Shown: positions 18,979 to 27,865, numbered from the stretch's first letter. The stretch is 64,000 nt of DNA from PLOWO2-12-38-17 sp963709355 (GCA_963709355.1 CAVPVY010000005.1:186001-250000); one strand, 5' to 3'. The notes: generated by a model not told the origin, from the letters alone. Translations and numbers: made by a program.

Positions 18979-21060
18979 TTAGCCATGGGAATTTGTTAAA
19001 TATATATCCCTGTCTATCCGCACTGCGGCTGTCGGACAAACCTGAACGCATTCTTCACAACCATCACAATGGGTCTTGCTTAAAGGAACGTTCATCATAG
19101 GAACAATACGCATTGAGAAACCTCGTCCCGCATCACCCAAAATATAACATTTCTTAATTTCTGTAACAGCCCTCACACATGCATGGCAGTTAATACACTT
19201 GTGTGTTTCTATCTTTATTTTTTCGTGAGAATAATCTGTTTTAAATGTCCTTCCCGCACCTGCGTATAAATTTTGATCAGCTTGATATTTTTGAGAATGT
19301 TTCTTTAATAAACAAATATCTACCACATTGCACCCACATTCCAAACACCGGTTTGCTTCATCTGTCATCTCGTTTTTTGTAAAACCCTGCTCGACTTCAT
19401 CAAAATTTCCTGCTCGTTTTCTAACTGGCAGCAAATCAATTTCTTTTCGGGTGTGTGGAGTAAAAACTTCGAACATTTCAGGAGGCAAAATATCTAAGTC
19501 TCCAGGATAGGAACTAAAGCGGAGTTCTTCTCCCACAACCTCTTCCACTTTAAGGAATTGGTTTATAGACTGGGCTGCTTTTCTCGCATCAGCTACGGCA
19601 CGAACCGCAAGATCAGGACCTTTATAACAGTCTCCTGCAACAAAGAGTTTTGGATCAACAGCAGTTTGATAACTATTTCCTTTCGTATCAAACAATCCCC
19701 ATTTATTAACTCCTTTATTTTTGATAAAGGAAAAATCTGTTTTCTGGCCAATTGCCATAATAACAGAATCTGCCTCAATTTCAAATCCACTGCCCTCGAT
19801 TGCTATTGGGCGTCTTCGCCCGCTCTCATCCGGCTCACTTAATTCCATTTTTATGCAGGTTATCTTAAGACATTGTTTCGTCTTTTCAATCTTAACGGGA
19901 GTAGTTAGTACCTTTATGTCCACTCCTTCGTCATAAGCATCCCTAACTTCTGCATGATGAGCTGGCATCTCATTTTTCGTTCTTCGATAAACCACCGTTG
20001 CTTTGGCGCCCAATCGTACTGAAGATCGGGCGGCATCCATCGCCGTACTTCCACCCCCTACAACTACTACCCTTTTCCCAATATCAACGGGCTCGTATTT
20101 AGCAAGTTTTTCTAAAAAATCAATACCGGAAAAGACCCCTGGAAGATCTTCCCCCTCTATCCCCATTGGCGTTGCCCTAGAAGCTCCCACGGCTAAGAGA
20201 ACCGCATCAGAATTTCGAACGATTTCTTCAAAATCAATGGACTTTCCCACTTCCGTATTATAGTGAACAGTCACGCCCAATTGAGTTATAATGGCATCTC
20301 CTTCTAAATCCATGACATCTTCAGGCAGTCGATAATAGGGTATCCCATACCGAAGCATGCCTCCATGTTTTGGGTGTCGTTCGTAAATGGTGACTTCATG
20401 GCCTTGTAACCTCAAATAATAAGCTGCAGAGAGTCCGGCCGGTCCTGCACCGATAATCGTCACCTTTTTACCGGAAGATTTTTGTGGTGTTTTTTGCAAA
20501 AAGGGACCCCCTTCCTTTTCTTCCATTTCGGCGATATATCGTTTTTGAATACCGATTAAGATTGACTTATCTACTTTTTGGCGTCGGCAAACTTCCTCAC
20601 ACGGTCTTGGGCAAACACGACCTAAAACATTCGGGAAAGGGGCTTTTTCACGGATCAGATTTGCTGCTTCTTTATACAGGCCTCTGGCTTCTAAAAACAG
20701 AAAACCCTGGATATCAATATTTGCGGGACACCCTTTTTGATTACACGGCGCATAACAATCGCCAAAATGATCGGAAAGAAGTAAGTCTAAAGACGCTTTC
20801 CGTGATTCTTTAACCTTGTTGTTATCTAGTTCCACAACCATACCATTCTCAAGTTTTGTAGCACAGGAAGGCACCATCCCACCCCGCCCGCTTTTCAGCT
20901 CAATGGTACAAACCCAACAACTGGCATAATGTGATATTTTATCGTTATGGCAGAGCGTGGGAATTTCCACACCAAGCGATTTAGCTGCATCCAAAATGGT
21001 TGTACCAGCATCAAACTGATAAGCCTTTCCATCAATTGTTACATTTACTTTATTTGACAT
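18979..21060 (-). CDS. NuoG/GltD-like Fe-S flavoprotein (NAD(P)H oxidoreductase subunit)
   Basis: 693 residues, domains in order. [2Fe-2S] ferredoxin-like (1-80; Cys in PTLCHNDKISHYASCWVC). NuoG-type His-Cys3 [4Fe-4S] region (HFGDCYAPCNQKGC). GltD-type Fe-S/FAD domain with VCPRPCEEVCRR, FAD loop GAGPAGLSAAYYL and NAD(P) loop GGGSTAMDAAR. C-terminal pair of ferredoxin motifs (CINCHAC.., CDGCEECVQVCP). This matches SfrB/NfnB-like subunits that hand electrons between NAD(P)H and ferredoxin. With the NuoE- and NuoF-like proteins it probably forms a soluble, possibly bifurcating complex. No hydrogenase or formate dehydrogenase catalytic subunit is adjacent, so the third redox partner is unknown. 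It starts 2 bp after nuoF ends. Confidence 0.9.
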   Translation of the reverse strand: MSNKVNVTIDGKAYQFDAGTTILDAAKSLGVEIPTLCHNDKISHYASCWVCTIELKSGRGGMVPSCATKLENGMVVELDNNKVKESRKASLDLLLSDHFGDCYAPCNQKGCPANIDIQGFLFLEARGLYKEAANLIREKAPFPNVLGRVCPRPCEEVCRRQKVDKSILIGIQKRYIAEMEEKEGGPFLQKTPQKSSGKKVTIIGAGPAGLSAAYYLRLQGHEVTIYERHPKHGGMLRYGIPYYRLPEDVMDLEGDAIITQLGVTVHYNTEVGKSIDFEEIVRNSDAVLLAVGASRATPMGIEGEDLPGVFSGIDFLEKLAKYEPVDIGKRVVVVGGGSTAMDAARSSVRLGAKATVVYRRTKNEMPAHHAEVRDAYDEGVDIKVLTTPVKIEKTKQCLKITCIKMELSEPDESGRRRPIAIEGSGFEIEADSVIMAIGQKTDFSFIKNKGVNKWGLFDTKGNSYQTAVDPKLFVAGDCYKGPDLAVRAVADARKAAQSINQFLKVEEVVGEELRFSSYPGDLDILPPEMFEVFTPHTRKEIDLLPVRKRAGNFDEVEQGFTKNEMTDEANRCLECGCNVVDICLLKKHSQKYQADQNLYAGAGRTFKTDYSHEKIKIETHKCINCHACVRAVTEIKKCYILGDAGRGFSMRIVPMMNVPLSKTHCDGCEECVQVCPTAAVRIDRDIYLTNSHG

Positions 21061-21062
21061 GA

Positions 21063-22847
21063 TTATCCCTTAAAAATAGCATGAAATTTACAAACTTCAT
21101 AACACATTCCACACTTAATACAAATCTTCTGATCGATGAGATGTTTCTCTTTAGGAGTCCCCGATATGGCATCCACAGGACAGTTTTTATAACATAAGTG
21201 ACACCCCGTACAGGCTTTTTCAATAACCGAGAAATTAATTAGTTCTTTGCAGACACCGGCCCTGCATTTTTTATCTTTAATATGTTCTTCATATTCACCC
21301 TTAAAATATTTAAGCGTTGTAACAATTGGATTGGGCGCTGTTTTACCCAATCCACAGAGGGAAAGATCTTTCACTTTTCCTGAAAGGTCCGCTAGCTTAT
21401 CAAGGTCGTCCATGGCGCCTTTGCCTGCCACGATTCTTTCCAATATCTCCAGCAACCGGGTGGTTCCCACACGGCAGAAGGTGCATTTTCCGCAGGATTC
21501 CTTCTGGGTAAAGGTAAGGAAGAACTTTGCCACGTCCACGATACAGGTGTCGTCATCCATCACCACCATACCACCGGAACCCATAATCGCCCCTGTTGCT
21601 GCAATACTTTCATAATCTACAGGTGTATCAAGCAGGCTTTTCGGAACACAACCACCGGAAGGCCCGCCTAATTGGACAGCCTTAAAAGGTTTGCCTGAAG
21701 AAGTGCCTCCCCCGATCGTGTAAATAATATCCCGCAAGGGGATGCCCATGTCCACCTCAACGAGGCCGCCCTTAGCAATCTTTCCTGCTACGGAGAAGAC
21801 CTTCGTACCCTTGCTTTTCGGGGTGCCGTAAGCAGCGTAGGCCGCAGAACCGTTGTTGATGATCCAGGGGACAGAGGCCAGTGTTTCTACGTTGTTAATA
21901 TTGGTGGGGTATTTCCATAGTCCCGATACGGCCGGGAAGGGCGGTCTTAACCGGGGGTTTCCCCGCTCGCCTTCTATGGAGGCGATGAGCGCCGTTTCTT
22001 CGCCGCAAACAAAGGCGCCTGCGCCTTCTTTGATTTTTAGATGAAATGAAAAATTGCTTTTGAGGATGTTGTCTCCCAGGAGATTTCTTTCCGTGGCCTG
22101 GGCAATCGCAATCTTTAACCGCTTAATTGCCAGCGGATATTCGGCGCGAACGTAGATATAACCGTAGTTTGCGCCAATAGCGTATCCCCCGATGATTAAC
22201 CCTTCAATTACCCTGTGGGGGTCGCTTTCCAATACCGCGCGGTCCATAAATGCGCCCGGGTCGCCCTCGTCGGCGTTGCAGATCATGTATTTTTTTTCTG
22301 CCTGGTTGTTTCTGGCAAATTGCCATTTGGTGCCCGTAGGGAAACCCGCGCCGCCGCGGCCTCTCAGGCCGGAGGCCTTCATTTCTTCGATCACCTGTTC
22401 GTGTGTCATGGAGGTCAAGACCTTTTTTAGCGCCTTGTAGCCGCCTTTTTCTATATAGGGCGCTATGTCGTCCGGGTCAATAACTCCGCAGTTTTCCAGG
22501 ACGATTTTGTGTTGTTTCAGACGAAAGCTTTCCTTTTTGTCCGGTTGGAGGGAGTTTTCGATAACGAATTTTTCGTCCACTGATTTCTGGGTGAGGAGTG
22601 GTTCAAGTACCTTGTCTACGTCTTTTTTGTGGATGTTTCCCAACATCAAGTGGTTGCCGTCGGGATAAAACACTTCCAGGATAGGTTCTTTAAAACACAT
22701 GCCGTTGCACGACGTGTGGCTTAAAGAGGCATTGGTGTGACTTTTAATTTTTGAAGCCAATTCTTCATAGAGATCTTTGGCCCCGGCCGCTATACCACAG
22801 CTTCCTAAACCTACTACGAATCGAATATGCCCATTATTCTTTCCCAT
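21063..22847 (-). CDS. nuoF: NuoF/HndC-like NADH-binding flavoprotein subunit
   Basis: 594 residues. An N-terminal thioredoxin-like [2Fe-2S] segment (about 1-85, Cys at CG, CNGMCF) precedes the NuoF core with NADH site GLRGRGGAGFPTG, FMN site NADEGDPGAFMDR and the N3 cluster motif SCGKCTFCRVGT. A C-terminal two-[4Fe-4S] ferredoxin follows (CTGCHLCYKNCP, CIKCGMCYEVC). This architecture is that of HydB/HndC/FdhB-type subunits of soluble complexes rather than plain complex I NuoF. It overlaps nuoE by 14 bp. By eye, bases about 21400-22850 are clearly more GC-rich than the neighbours. Confidence 0.93.
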   Translation of the reverse strand: MGKNNGHIRFVVGLGSCGIAAGAKDLYEELASKIKSHTNASLSHTSCNGMCFKEPILEVFYPDGNHLMLGNIHKKDVDKVLEPLLTQKSVDEKFVIENSLQPDKKESFRLKQHKIVLENCGVIDPDDIAPYIEKGGYKALKKVLTSMTHEQVIEEMKASGLRGRGGAGFPTGTKWQFARNNQAEKKYMICNADEGDPGAFMDRAVLESDPHRVIEGLIIGGYAIGANYGYIYVRAEYPLAIKRLKIAIAQATERNLLGDNILKSNFSFHLKIKEGAGAFVCGEETALIASIEGERGNPRLRPPFPAVSGLWKYPTNINNVETLASVPWIINNGSAAYAAYGTPKSKGTKVFSVAGKIAKGGLVEVDMGIPLRDIIYTIGGGTSSGKPFKAVQLGGPSGGCVPKSLLDTPVDYESIAATGAIMGSGGMVVMDDDTCIVDVAKFFLTFTQKESCGKCTFCRVGTTRLLEILERIVAGKGAMDDLDKLADLSGKVKDLSLCGLGKTAPNPIVTTLKYFKGEYEEHIKDKKCRAGVCKELINFSVIEKACTGCHLCYKNCPVDAISGTPKEKHLIDQKICIKCGMCYEVCKFHAIFKG

Positions 22848-23292
22848 ATTTTTTTAACGTGCTCCTTACTTTCGATGATGACAGCCCGCCGTAAACGTCC
22901 TCATTAATCATAACTACGGGGGCAAGAGAACAACATCCCAGACAAGCCACAGTTTCTATGGAAAACTCACCATCTTCAGTAGTCTGGTCTATATTAATGC
23001 CCAACTGGTCTTTAAATGCCACGATGGTAACGTCCACGCCTTTTACATGGCAGGCCGTCCCTTTGCATATCTTAATGGCATTTTTCCCTTTGGGGGTTAG
23101 TTTAAACTGTGAATAAAACGTGGCTACACCATAAATATGGGATTTCGTTATTTCCGACTCCTCACAAACCTGGTTTAAGACTTCAAGAGGGAGGTACCCA
23201 TAGTCACCTTGAATAGCTTGCAAAATTTGGATAGCGGCTTCTTTTGTTTTACCGTAGTTTTCTATGTATTTTTTAACATTAACTTTTGACAT
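22834..23292 (-). CDS. nuoE: NuoE/HndA-like [2Fe-2S] subunit
   Basis: 152 residues, thioredoxin-like. An N-terminal helical part (AAIQILQAIQGDYGYLPLEVL) precedes the four cluster ligands in CKGTACHVKG and CLGCCSLAPVVMI. It passes electrons from the NuoF-like flavin site. First gene of a three-gene minus-strand operon (nuoE, nuoF, gltD-like). The ATG is preceded by GGAGT (23294-23298 on the minus strand). Confidence 0.93.
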   Translation of the reverse strand: MSKVNVKKYIENYGKTKEAAIQILQAIQGDYGYLPLEVLNQVCEESEITKSHIYGVATFYSQFKLTPKGKNAIKICKGTACHVKGVDVTIVAFKDQLGINIDQTTEDGEFSIETVACLGCCSLAPVVMINEDVYGGLSSSKVRSTLKKYGKE

Positions 23293-23429
23293 TTTTACTC
23301 CATTAATTGTTTTTGTTTTTTGGATAATTATAGAAAATTAAAACGGTTTTTTAAATCATAAATTAAGAAAATTGCAAATTTTTTTTAATTTTTTGACAAT
23401 TATGTCCCAACAAATTGACATTATATCTA

Positions 23430-24291
23430 GGGTAAAGTACCATTCCAGCCACTAAAAGTATAAGATGGTGGCATGAAAAACAAGAGATGTACATGGTGTG
23501 ATTATAATAAATATTGGGTTATAAGAAGAGGGAAATATAAGTGTGCTAAATGCAAGCATGAATGGACACCTTATAGCTTGCCTCTTAGACTTACAAAGAC
23601 ACAATGGCAAAAGATATTGAGATACTTCATATTGGGGCTTAGTAGCAATAAAATCGCTAGTGAGACCGGGACTGACAAGCGCAGAATCCTCAGGGCATTG
23701 AATATGACAAGAAAAGTTATGATTAGAGATATACCAGAGGTATTTGAAGGTGCTGTTGAGGTAGATGAGACCTATATTGGTGGTCAATGGAAGAAAAAAA
23801 GGAAAGCAGAGAAGGCTCAAGAGACAAAAAGAGGGCGTGGAACGAGGAAGCAGCCTGTATACGGTGTACTTTGTCGTAATGGATATGTATGGGCTGAACT
23901 TGTTCCCAATGTGGAAGCCAATACTCTTTTGTCTTTGATCCGGAATAGAGTAAAACGAGGTTCTGTGGTTTACTCTGATACCTGGAAGGGATATACCGGA
24001 GTGGCGTCTGGAGGCTATGTTCACCGTATGGTAGAACATGGCAAAGGTGAGTTCTCTGATAAGAGAGGAAGCCATATAAAGGCATGGAAGGCTTCTGGGG
24101 ATATCTTAAAAGAAACCTTGCAGCTAAAGGAGGTATTCGCAGAGAAAGACTTCCTCTTTATCTCGCTGAATATATATGGCGATTTAATCATCGAAATTTA
24201 TCTACTGACGAACAAATAAATAAATTGCTGAAATTGCTTTGTAAAATACGGTAAATATCATAAAATCGGTGGCTGGAATGGTACTTTACCC
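23430..24291 (+). mobile_element. IS1595-type insertion sequence
   Basis: 862 bp bounded by 24-bp inverted repeats differing at one base: GGGTAAAGTACCATTCCAGC.. at 23430-23453, and its complement at 24268-24291. It encloses one transposase gene of the IS1595 (ISXO2-like) DDE group. The 8 bp outside each end (TATATCTA left, TTATTTTT right) do not match, so no target-site duplication is visible. Either the flanks have diverged or recombination has occurred. Confidence 0.9.
23473..24255 (+). pseudogene. IS1595-family transposase, frameshifted near its C-terminus
   Basis: The N-terminal zinc-ribbon (CTWCDYNKYW, CAKCKHEW) and catalytic core VEVDETYIGG and YSDTWKGY are in one frame to about 24080. 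There the frame leaves the family: it reads KAWKASGDILK where a one-base shift gives GMEGFWGYLKRNLAAKGG and continues to a stop at 24253-24255. The lost segment contains the third acidic catalytic residue (GMEGF), so the in-frame product ending at 24219 should be inactive. A single missing base in CATATAAAGGC (about 24073-24083) explains it. I see no canonical slippery heptamer, so programmed shifting is unlikely. Confidence 0.85.
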
Positions 24292-24617
24292 TTATTTTTA
24301 TTTTGAATTTACCAGCCTTTTTTTAGTTTTTTTTCACATCAGATAAAACACCAGCTTATTAAGTTCTTTATTGTAGTAAAGACCTTGTTCAGCCTAGCTT
24401 CTTTAAAGACAATTAAATTATCCAGTATATTGATACTTGTACCTAAGTTGATTGTTCTTAATGTATAGTTTATTCTTTATAAGGATGTGGTATTGGGGGA
24501 AAAGACAACGCCTGTTAGAAAATTTAAAGGCGATATTTATATTGGGGATTTTAAAGAATTGAATAATAAACAACTGAAGTTATAAGAAAGGATTCTTTAT
24601 ATATTTTGATTTGAAAG
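24292..24617. other. Intergenic region between the IS and the tRNA
   Basis: 326 bp, AT-rich. Short frames exist near 24485-24585 (25-33 codons, ATG at 24485 or GTG at 24487 after AAGGA), but neither peptide matches a family I know. Nothing else is seen. Confidence 0.3.
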
Positions 24618-24691
24618 TGGGCCCACAAGGATTCGAACCTTGGACACGCGGATTATGAGTCCGCTGCTCTAACCAGCTGAGCTATGGGCCC
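24618..24691 (-). tRNA. tRNA with CAU anticodon, probably tRNA-Ile2 (lysidine-modified), otherwise tRNA-Met
   Basis: Minus-strand cloverleaf of 74 nt. The acceptor stem GGGCCCA pairs perfectly with TGGGCCC. The D arm is AGCTCAGCTGGTTAGAGC, the anticodon arm GCGGACTCATAATCCGC (loop CTCATAA, anticodon CAT), and the T arm has GTTCGAATC. Discriminator is A and CCA is not encoded. The GGGCCC-type acceptor stem resembles bacterial tRNA-Ile2 read by TilS, but elongator Met shares the loop, so the amino acid is an inference. Confidence 0.95.
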
Positions 24692-24926
24692 TTGATTATC
24701 AAAATTATAACAGAAACCTGCACCTTTTCAATTTCATTTTTGTGTATCTTTTGAAAAACTGCTATGTTTACAATGTGTTATTTCTTTTATAAAATCGGAA
24801 AGAAATTGTGGACAATTTTATAATATTGGGTTGGGGAATATTGCAATACGACCTCACAGATGCCTATGAAAGAAAAAAACTGCTGGATTTATATATTTAA
24901 AGAAACTTGAGGGGTGTGTTTAAAAA

Positions 24927-25658
24927 ATGAAGACGTATGTGATGATTCCAACTTACAATGAAAGGGAAAATATAGGGGATTTGATACAGGGAATCCTGAA
25001 TCTGAGAATTCCCAATCTCCATATTGTAGTTGTTGATGATAACTCACCCGATGGTACATCGGAAGTGGTAAGGAAATTTTCTGATAACCCAGAAGTCGAG
25101 CTCCTGCTCCGGACAACCCGCAGGGGGAGAGGCTCTGCTGGGATAGCAGGTCTCAAATACGCATTGGAACACGGCGCAGACTATGTCTTGGAAATGGATG
25201 CCGACTTTTCCCACCATCCCAGATATATTCCTCATCTGCTGGACGCTATAAAAGACGCAGACATGGTAATAGGCTCCAGATATATTGAAGGTGGAAGGGA
25301 CATCAACCGGGGCGTTATACGCAGGCTGGTAACATTTCTTGCCGGTGTATATGTAAGGATATTACTTAAATTAAAAATCAGAGATGTCTCGTCGGGTTAC
25401 AGGTGTTTTAAAAGAAAGGTACTGGAGTCTATAGGGCTTGATTCAATGATCTCCACGGGTCCGTCCATTGTATCTGAGGTATTTTACAGGGCGCACCTGA
25501 AAGGATTTTCAATCAAGGAAATTCCTATAAAATTCGAGGATCGAACCCATGGTGAAACAAAGCTCAACTACAAAATCCTCATAAAAACCCTCTTAATGGT
25601 CTTGAGGTTCAAACGACTTCATAAAAAGGGGTGTTTGTTTAGAGATAATATTCCTTAA
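24927..25658 (+). CDS. Polyprenol-phosphate mannosyltransferase (GT2, DPM1-like)
   Basis: 243 residues. A GT-A fold with MIPTYNERENIGDLI at the N-terminus, nucleotide-sugar motif VVDDNSPDGT, DxD-like EMDADFSHHP and IGSRYIEGG, then RDVSSGYRCFKR and IPIKFEDRTHGETK, which are typical of dolichol/polyprenol monophosphomannose synthases. No C-terminal membrane domain, so it is the soluble short form. It makes polyprenyl-P-mannose as donor for extracytoplasmic glycosylation. It stands alone between the tRNA and a decayed region. Confidence 0.9.
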   Translation: MKTYVMIPTYNERENIGDLIQGILNLRIPNLHIVVVDDNSPDGTSEVVRKFSDNPEVELLLRTTRRGRGSAGIAGLKYALEHGADYVLEMDADFSHHPRYIPHLLDAIKDADMVIGSRYIEGGRDINRGVIRRLVTFLAGVYVRILLKLKIRDVSSGYRCFKRKVLESIGLDSMISTGPSIVSEVFYRAHLKGFSIKEIPIKFEDRTHGETKLNYKILIKTLLMVLRFKRLHKKGCLFRDNIP

Positions 25659-25801
25659 ATGATAGACCTATAACAAATGTACTTTGATTCTCTGCAATAA
25701 ATGACGTAAAATACTGTGGATTTTAGGATATGCGAAATACATTATCAAACCAAAATAACGCAAAAGATGATGATAATTTGGGGAGTATAATAACAAGTTA
25801 A

Positions 25802-26395
25802 ATGGCATCAACGAAAAAGAGTAATAGGTATGTTGCACATTTTGACATGCTTGGAATGACCCCCTACTATCCCAAAAAATACAGATGAAGGTTGCCTAAT
25901 TCAGATACATTTGAAGACAATCGTGCATACTATAAGAGATTTTCTGACACTATAATTATTTTCACCCTTTATGACCAAAATAGAAGATTTATACGCAATT
26001 CTGTTAAAATCAGTTTTGTTGTTTTGCAAGTCACTAAAAAAATGTGTTCCATTGAGAGGTGGTATTGCATATTGAGAGTTCTTTATAAATTTTGATTTGG
26101 ATATGGTCCTCGGGAAAGCTTGGATAGATGCTCTTGATTTAGGGGGGACAACACAATGATCAGGTGTTGTAATTGATGATGCAATATACCAGAAACGAAA
26201 TCTTATTCCTGACCATCAAAATCAGCCCTTCATGATCAAATGGTACCTACCAATAAAGAGCAATAAGGAAATAAAGTCAGTCTTGAACTAGACCTCCTCG
26301 TTTAAACCTGCTGTGGTTCTTCCTGTTAACATACAAGGCAAGTAAAAGAACACAGTAGATTTTATGAATTATCAATTGATAGGAAATGCCATTTA
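25802..26395 (+). pseudogene. Decayed gene, cyclase-like-fold protein with FDMLGM and FSDT motifs
   Basis: The start ATG at 25802 gives KKSNRYVAHFDMLGM, then a stop. A second frame resumes at RAYYKRFSDTIIIFTL. After another shift a third frame gives EDLYAILL, KKCVPLRGGIAY, EFFINFDLDMVLGKAWIDAL and SGVVIDDAIYQKRNLIP, broken by TGA, TGA, TAG and TAA codons. The order FDMLG, then FSDTI, then LRGGI is that of uncharacterised bacterial proteins resembling nucleotide-cyclase domains; that function is only a resemblance. A segment between the first two pieces is missing. The final TAA (26393-26395) falls inside the attC-like site, and GTTAAAT at 25797-25803 overlaps the start, as expected for a gene cassette. 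Confidence 0.7.
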
Positions 26396-26447
26396 ACAAC
26401 GCACTCAAGCGGATTGCGTTCCGCCACCGCTTATTTTGGCGTTAGAT
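26391..26447 (+). repeat. attC-like integron recombination site (57 bp)
   Basis: R'' box ATTTAAC (26391-26397) fits RYYYAAC. R' box GTTAGAT (26441-26447) fits GTTRRRY and pairs with R'' at six of seven positions. Inside, AAGCGG (26407-26412) is complementary to CCGCTT (26427-26432), the L''/L' pair, separated from the R boxes by a 9-nt and an 8-nt spacer as in classical attC sites. The loop between L boxes is 14 nt, a short-type attC. Orientation is correct for the decayed ORF ending in R''. No integrase gene is in the window. Confidence 0.75.
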
Positions 26448-27067
26448 TCGTTAAAGGTTAGATGGCGTAAAACAAGCATAAGGAGTCTTATCATTAATGA
26501 ACTAACCAACGTCCGCGCCTTTATCAAACACGCATCCTGTAAGCGCCTTTCCCATATTATTTGTGAATCACAAGCCCACTGAAAGATTATAATCAAGTTT
26601 GAAGTCACCATTTTTGTATCAAAAATGCATTTCTGTGACAAATGTTGACTCAAATTCTGGTATTTGAGAGAGTTCTAGCACCTCCGCATTGTCTGCAATC
26701 TGAGATGCCCTGCTTGATAAATATTGTTAAAAAACAACCTGACGGCGCTCTCCAGGCTGAAACTTAATAACACTTATAATTTAGAATACAACCATAAATT
26801 AGTTGCTATCCGTTTTGTGATATTTAATAGCAGGGGGTAACAATAAGTGGTATTTCTTACTGCTTGATTTTATGTCATACATTTGCTTAAAAAAGGTAAA
26901 TAATACAAAACAAAATTCAAATTACCTTGAAAGTTCTGAAAATATAACTAAAATTAAAAGAGTAGAAAAAGGGTAGAAACAATTAAATACACATGGAATA
27001 AACATGGTTTACTTTAAATAAATTTAATCCTTAAAGGCTTCATTTACAAATTGTAGGAGTTGTAAAA

Positions 27068-27865
27068 ATGAAAAAATATCTTGTTGTGTCTTTGTCTATA
27101 TTGTCTTTATCAGCGGCAGTTTGCATGGATAATATCTATGCCGATTCTAAAAAGGCTGAAAAACCACCAGATAGCCTCTATATGAAACAGACAGAAGATG
27201 AATCCGCATCCCAAGATGCGTCTCTTATTTCTGGCAAGATAGTGGAGGCGATGAATAGCGGCGGTTACACCTATCTCTGCATCGAGAAGGACGGTAAAAA
27301 AACATGGGCTGCAATATTAGAAACAAATGTTAGTGTTGGTCAGGAAGTTGCCTTACAGCCGGGTTACGAAATGGTAAATTTCACAAGTAAGACCCTGGAT
27401 CGCACGTTTGATAAAATAATTTTTTCCACAGGGTTAGCATCGCAGGATGGCTCTACTGATACAAAGAGTTACCACGGTAAACCAATGGGCAGCAAGAGCC
27501 AGTCAGTTGTTTCTGATGAACCGATAAAGGTGGAAAAGGTTTCTGGCACAAACGCATTTACGGTAGCTGAACTTTACGAAAAAAGAACCGAACTCGATAA
27601 GAAAAACATTGTCGTCAGGGGCAAGGTTGTAAAGGTTTCTTCGGGAATCATGGGGAGAAATTGGCTGCATATACAGGATGGAACAGGAAATTCGGATAGT
27701 GGAACTCACGACCTCGTTGTAACTACCCACGACATTACATCGGTAGGCGATATTGTTACAGCAAACGGGACTTTATATAAGGATAAGGATTTCGGAAGCG
27801 GCTACAAATATGATGTGATTGTGGAACAAGCGAGTATTAAAAAAGAGAATGCCGCCGCAAAATAG
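27068..27865 (+). CDS. Secreted NrfJ-like OB-fold protein
   Basis: 265 residues with a signal peptide (MKKYLVVSLSILSLSAAVCM, mature from about the Ala-Asp site). Two related segments follow. The first (about 55-125) has SGKIVEAMNSGGYTYLCIEK and the FTSKTLDRTFDKIIF element found in NrfJ-like proteins. The second (about 155-250) has VVRGKVVKVSSGIMGRNWLHIQDGTG, an OB-fold of periplasmic nucleic-acid-binding-like type. Relatives in metal- and nitrite-reducing bacteria sit near cytochromes; none is adjacent here. TAGGAG at 27053-27058 precedes the ATG. The biochemical role is unknown. Confidence 0.75.
   Translation: MKKYLVVSLSILSLSAAVCMDNIYADSKKAEKPPDSLYMKQTEDESASQDASLISGKIVEAMNSGGYTYLCIEKDGKKTWAAILETNVSVGQEVALQPGYEMVNFTSKTLDRTFDKIIFSTGLASQDGSTDTKSYHGKPMGSKSQSVVSDEPIKVEKVSGTNAFTVAELYEKRTELDKKNIVVRGKVVKVSSGIMGRNWLHIQDGTGNSDSGTHDLVVTTHDITSVGDIVTANGTLYKDKDFGSGYKYDVIVEQASIKKENAAAK

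Larger units (their letters stand above)
25659..27067. other. Gene-poor region with a decayed cassette
   Basis: 1.4 kb. It holds a 23-codon ORF (ATG 25730, AGGA just upstream, stop overlapping the next ATG), a decayed gene at 25802-26395 and an attC-like site at 26391-26447, both listed. From 26448 to 27067 I find only short frames: an 82-codon minus-strand frame at 26405-26653 and a short plus-strand tail near 26700-26770 reading PCLINIVKKQPDGALQAET. Neither can be assigned, and both may be further debris. Confidence 0.5.

Noticed and set aside
24073..24083. Programmed frameshift in the IS transposase
   Set aside because: No canonical slippery heptamer or downstream structure is visible, and IS1595-type elements normally use a single frame.
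25983..26395. In-frame TGA codons at AY*EFF and TQ*SG might be recoded (selenocysteine or Trp)
   Set aside because: The same ORF also has TAG and TAA stops and two frameshifts, so ordinary decay is the simpler explanation.
26405..26653. 82-codon minus-strand ORF overlapping the attC-like site
   Set aside because: No family pattern, no ribosome-binding site, and it runs antisense through the attC-like element.
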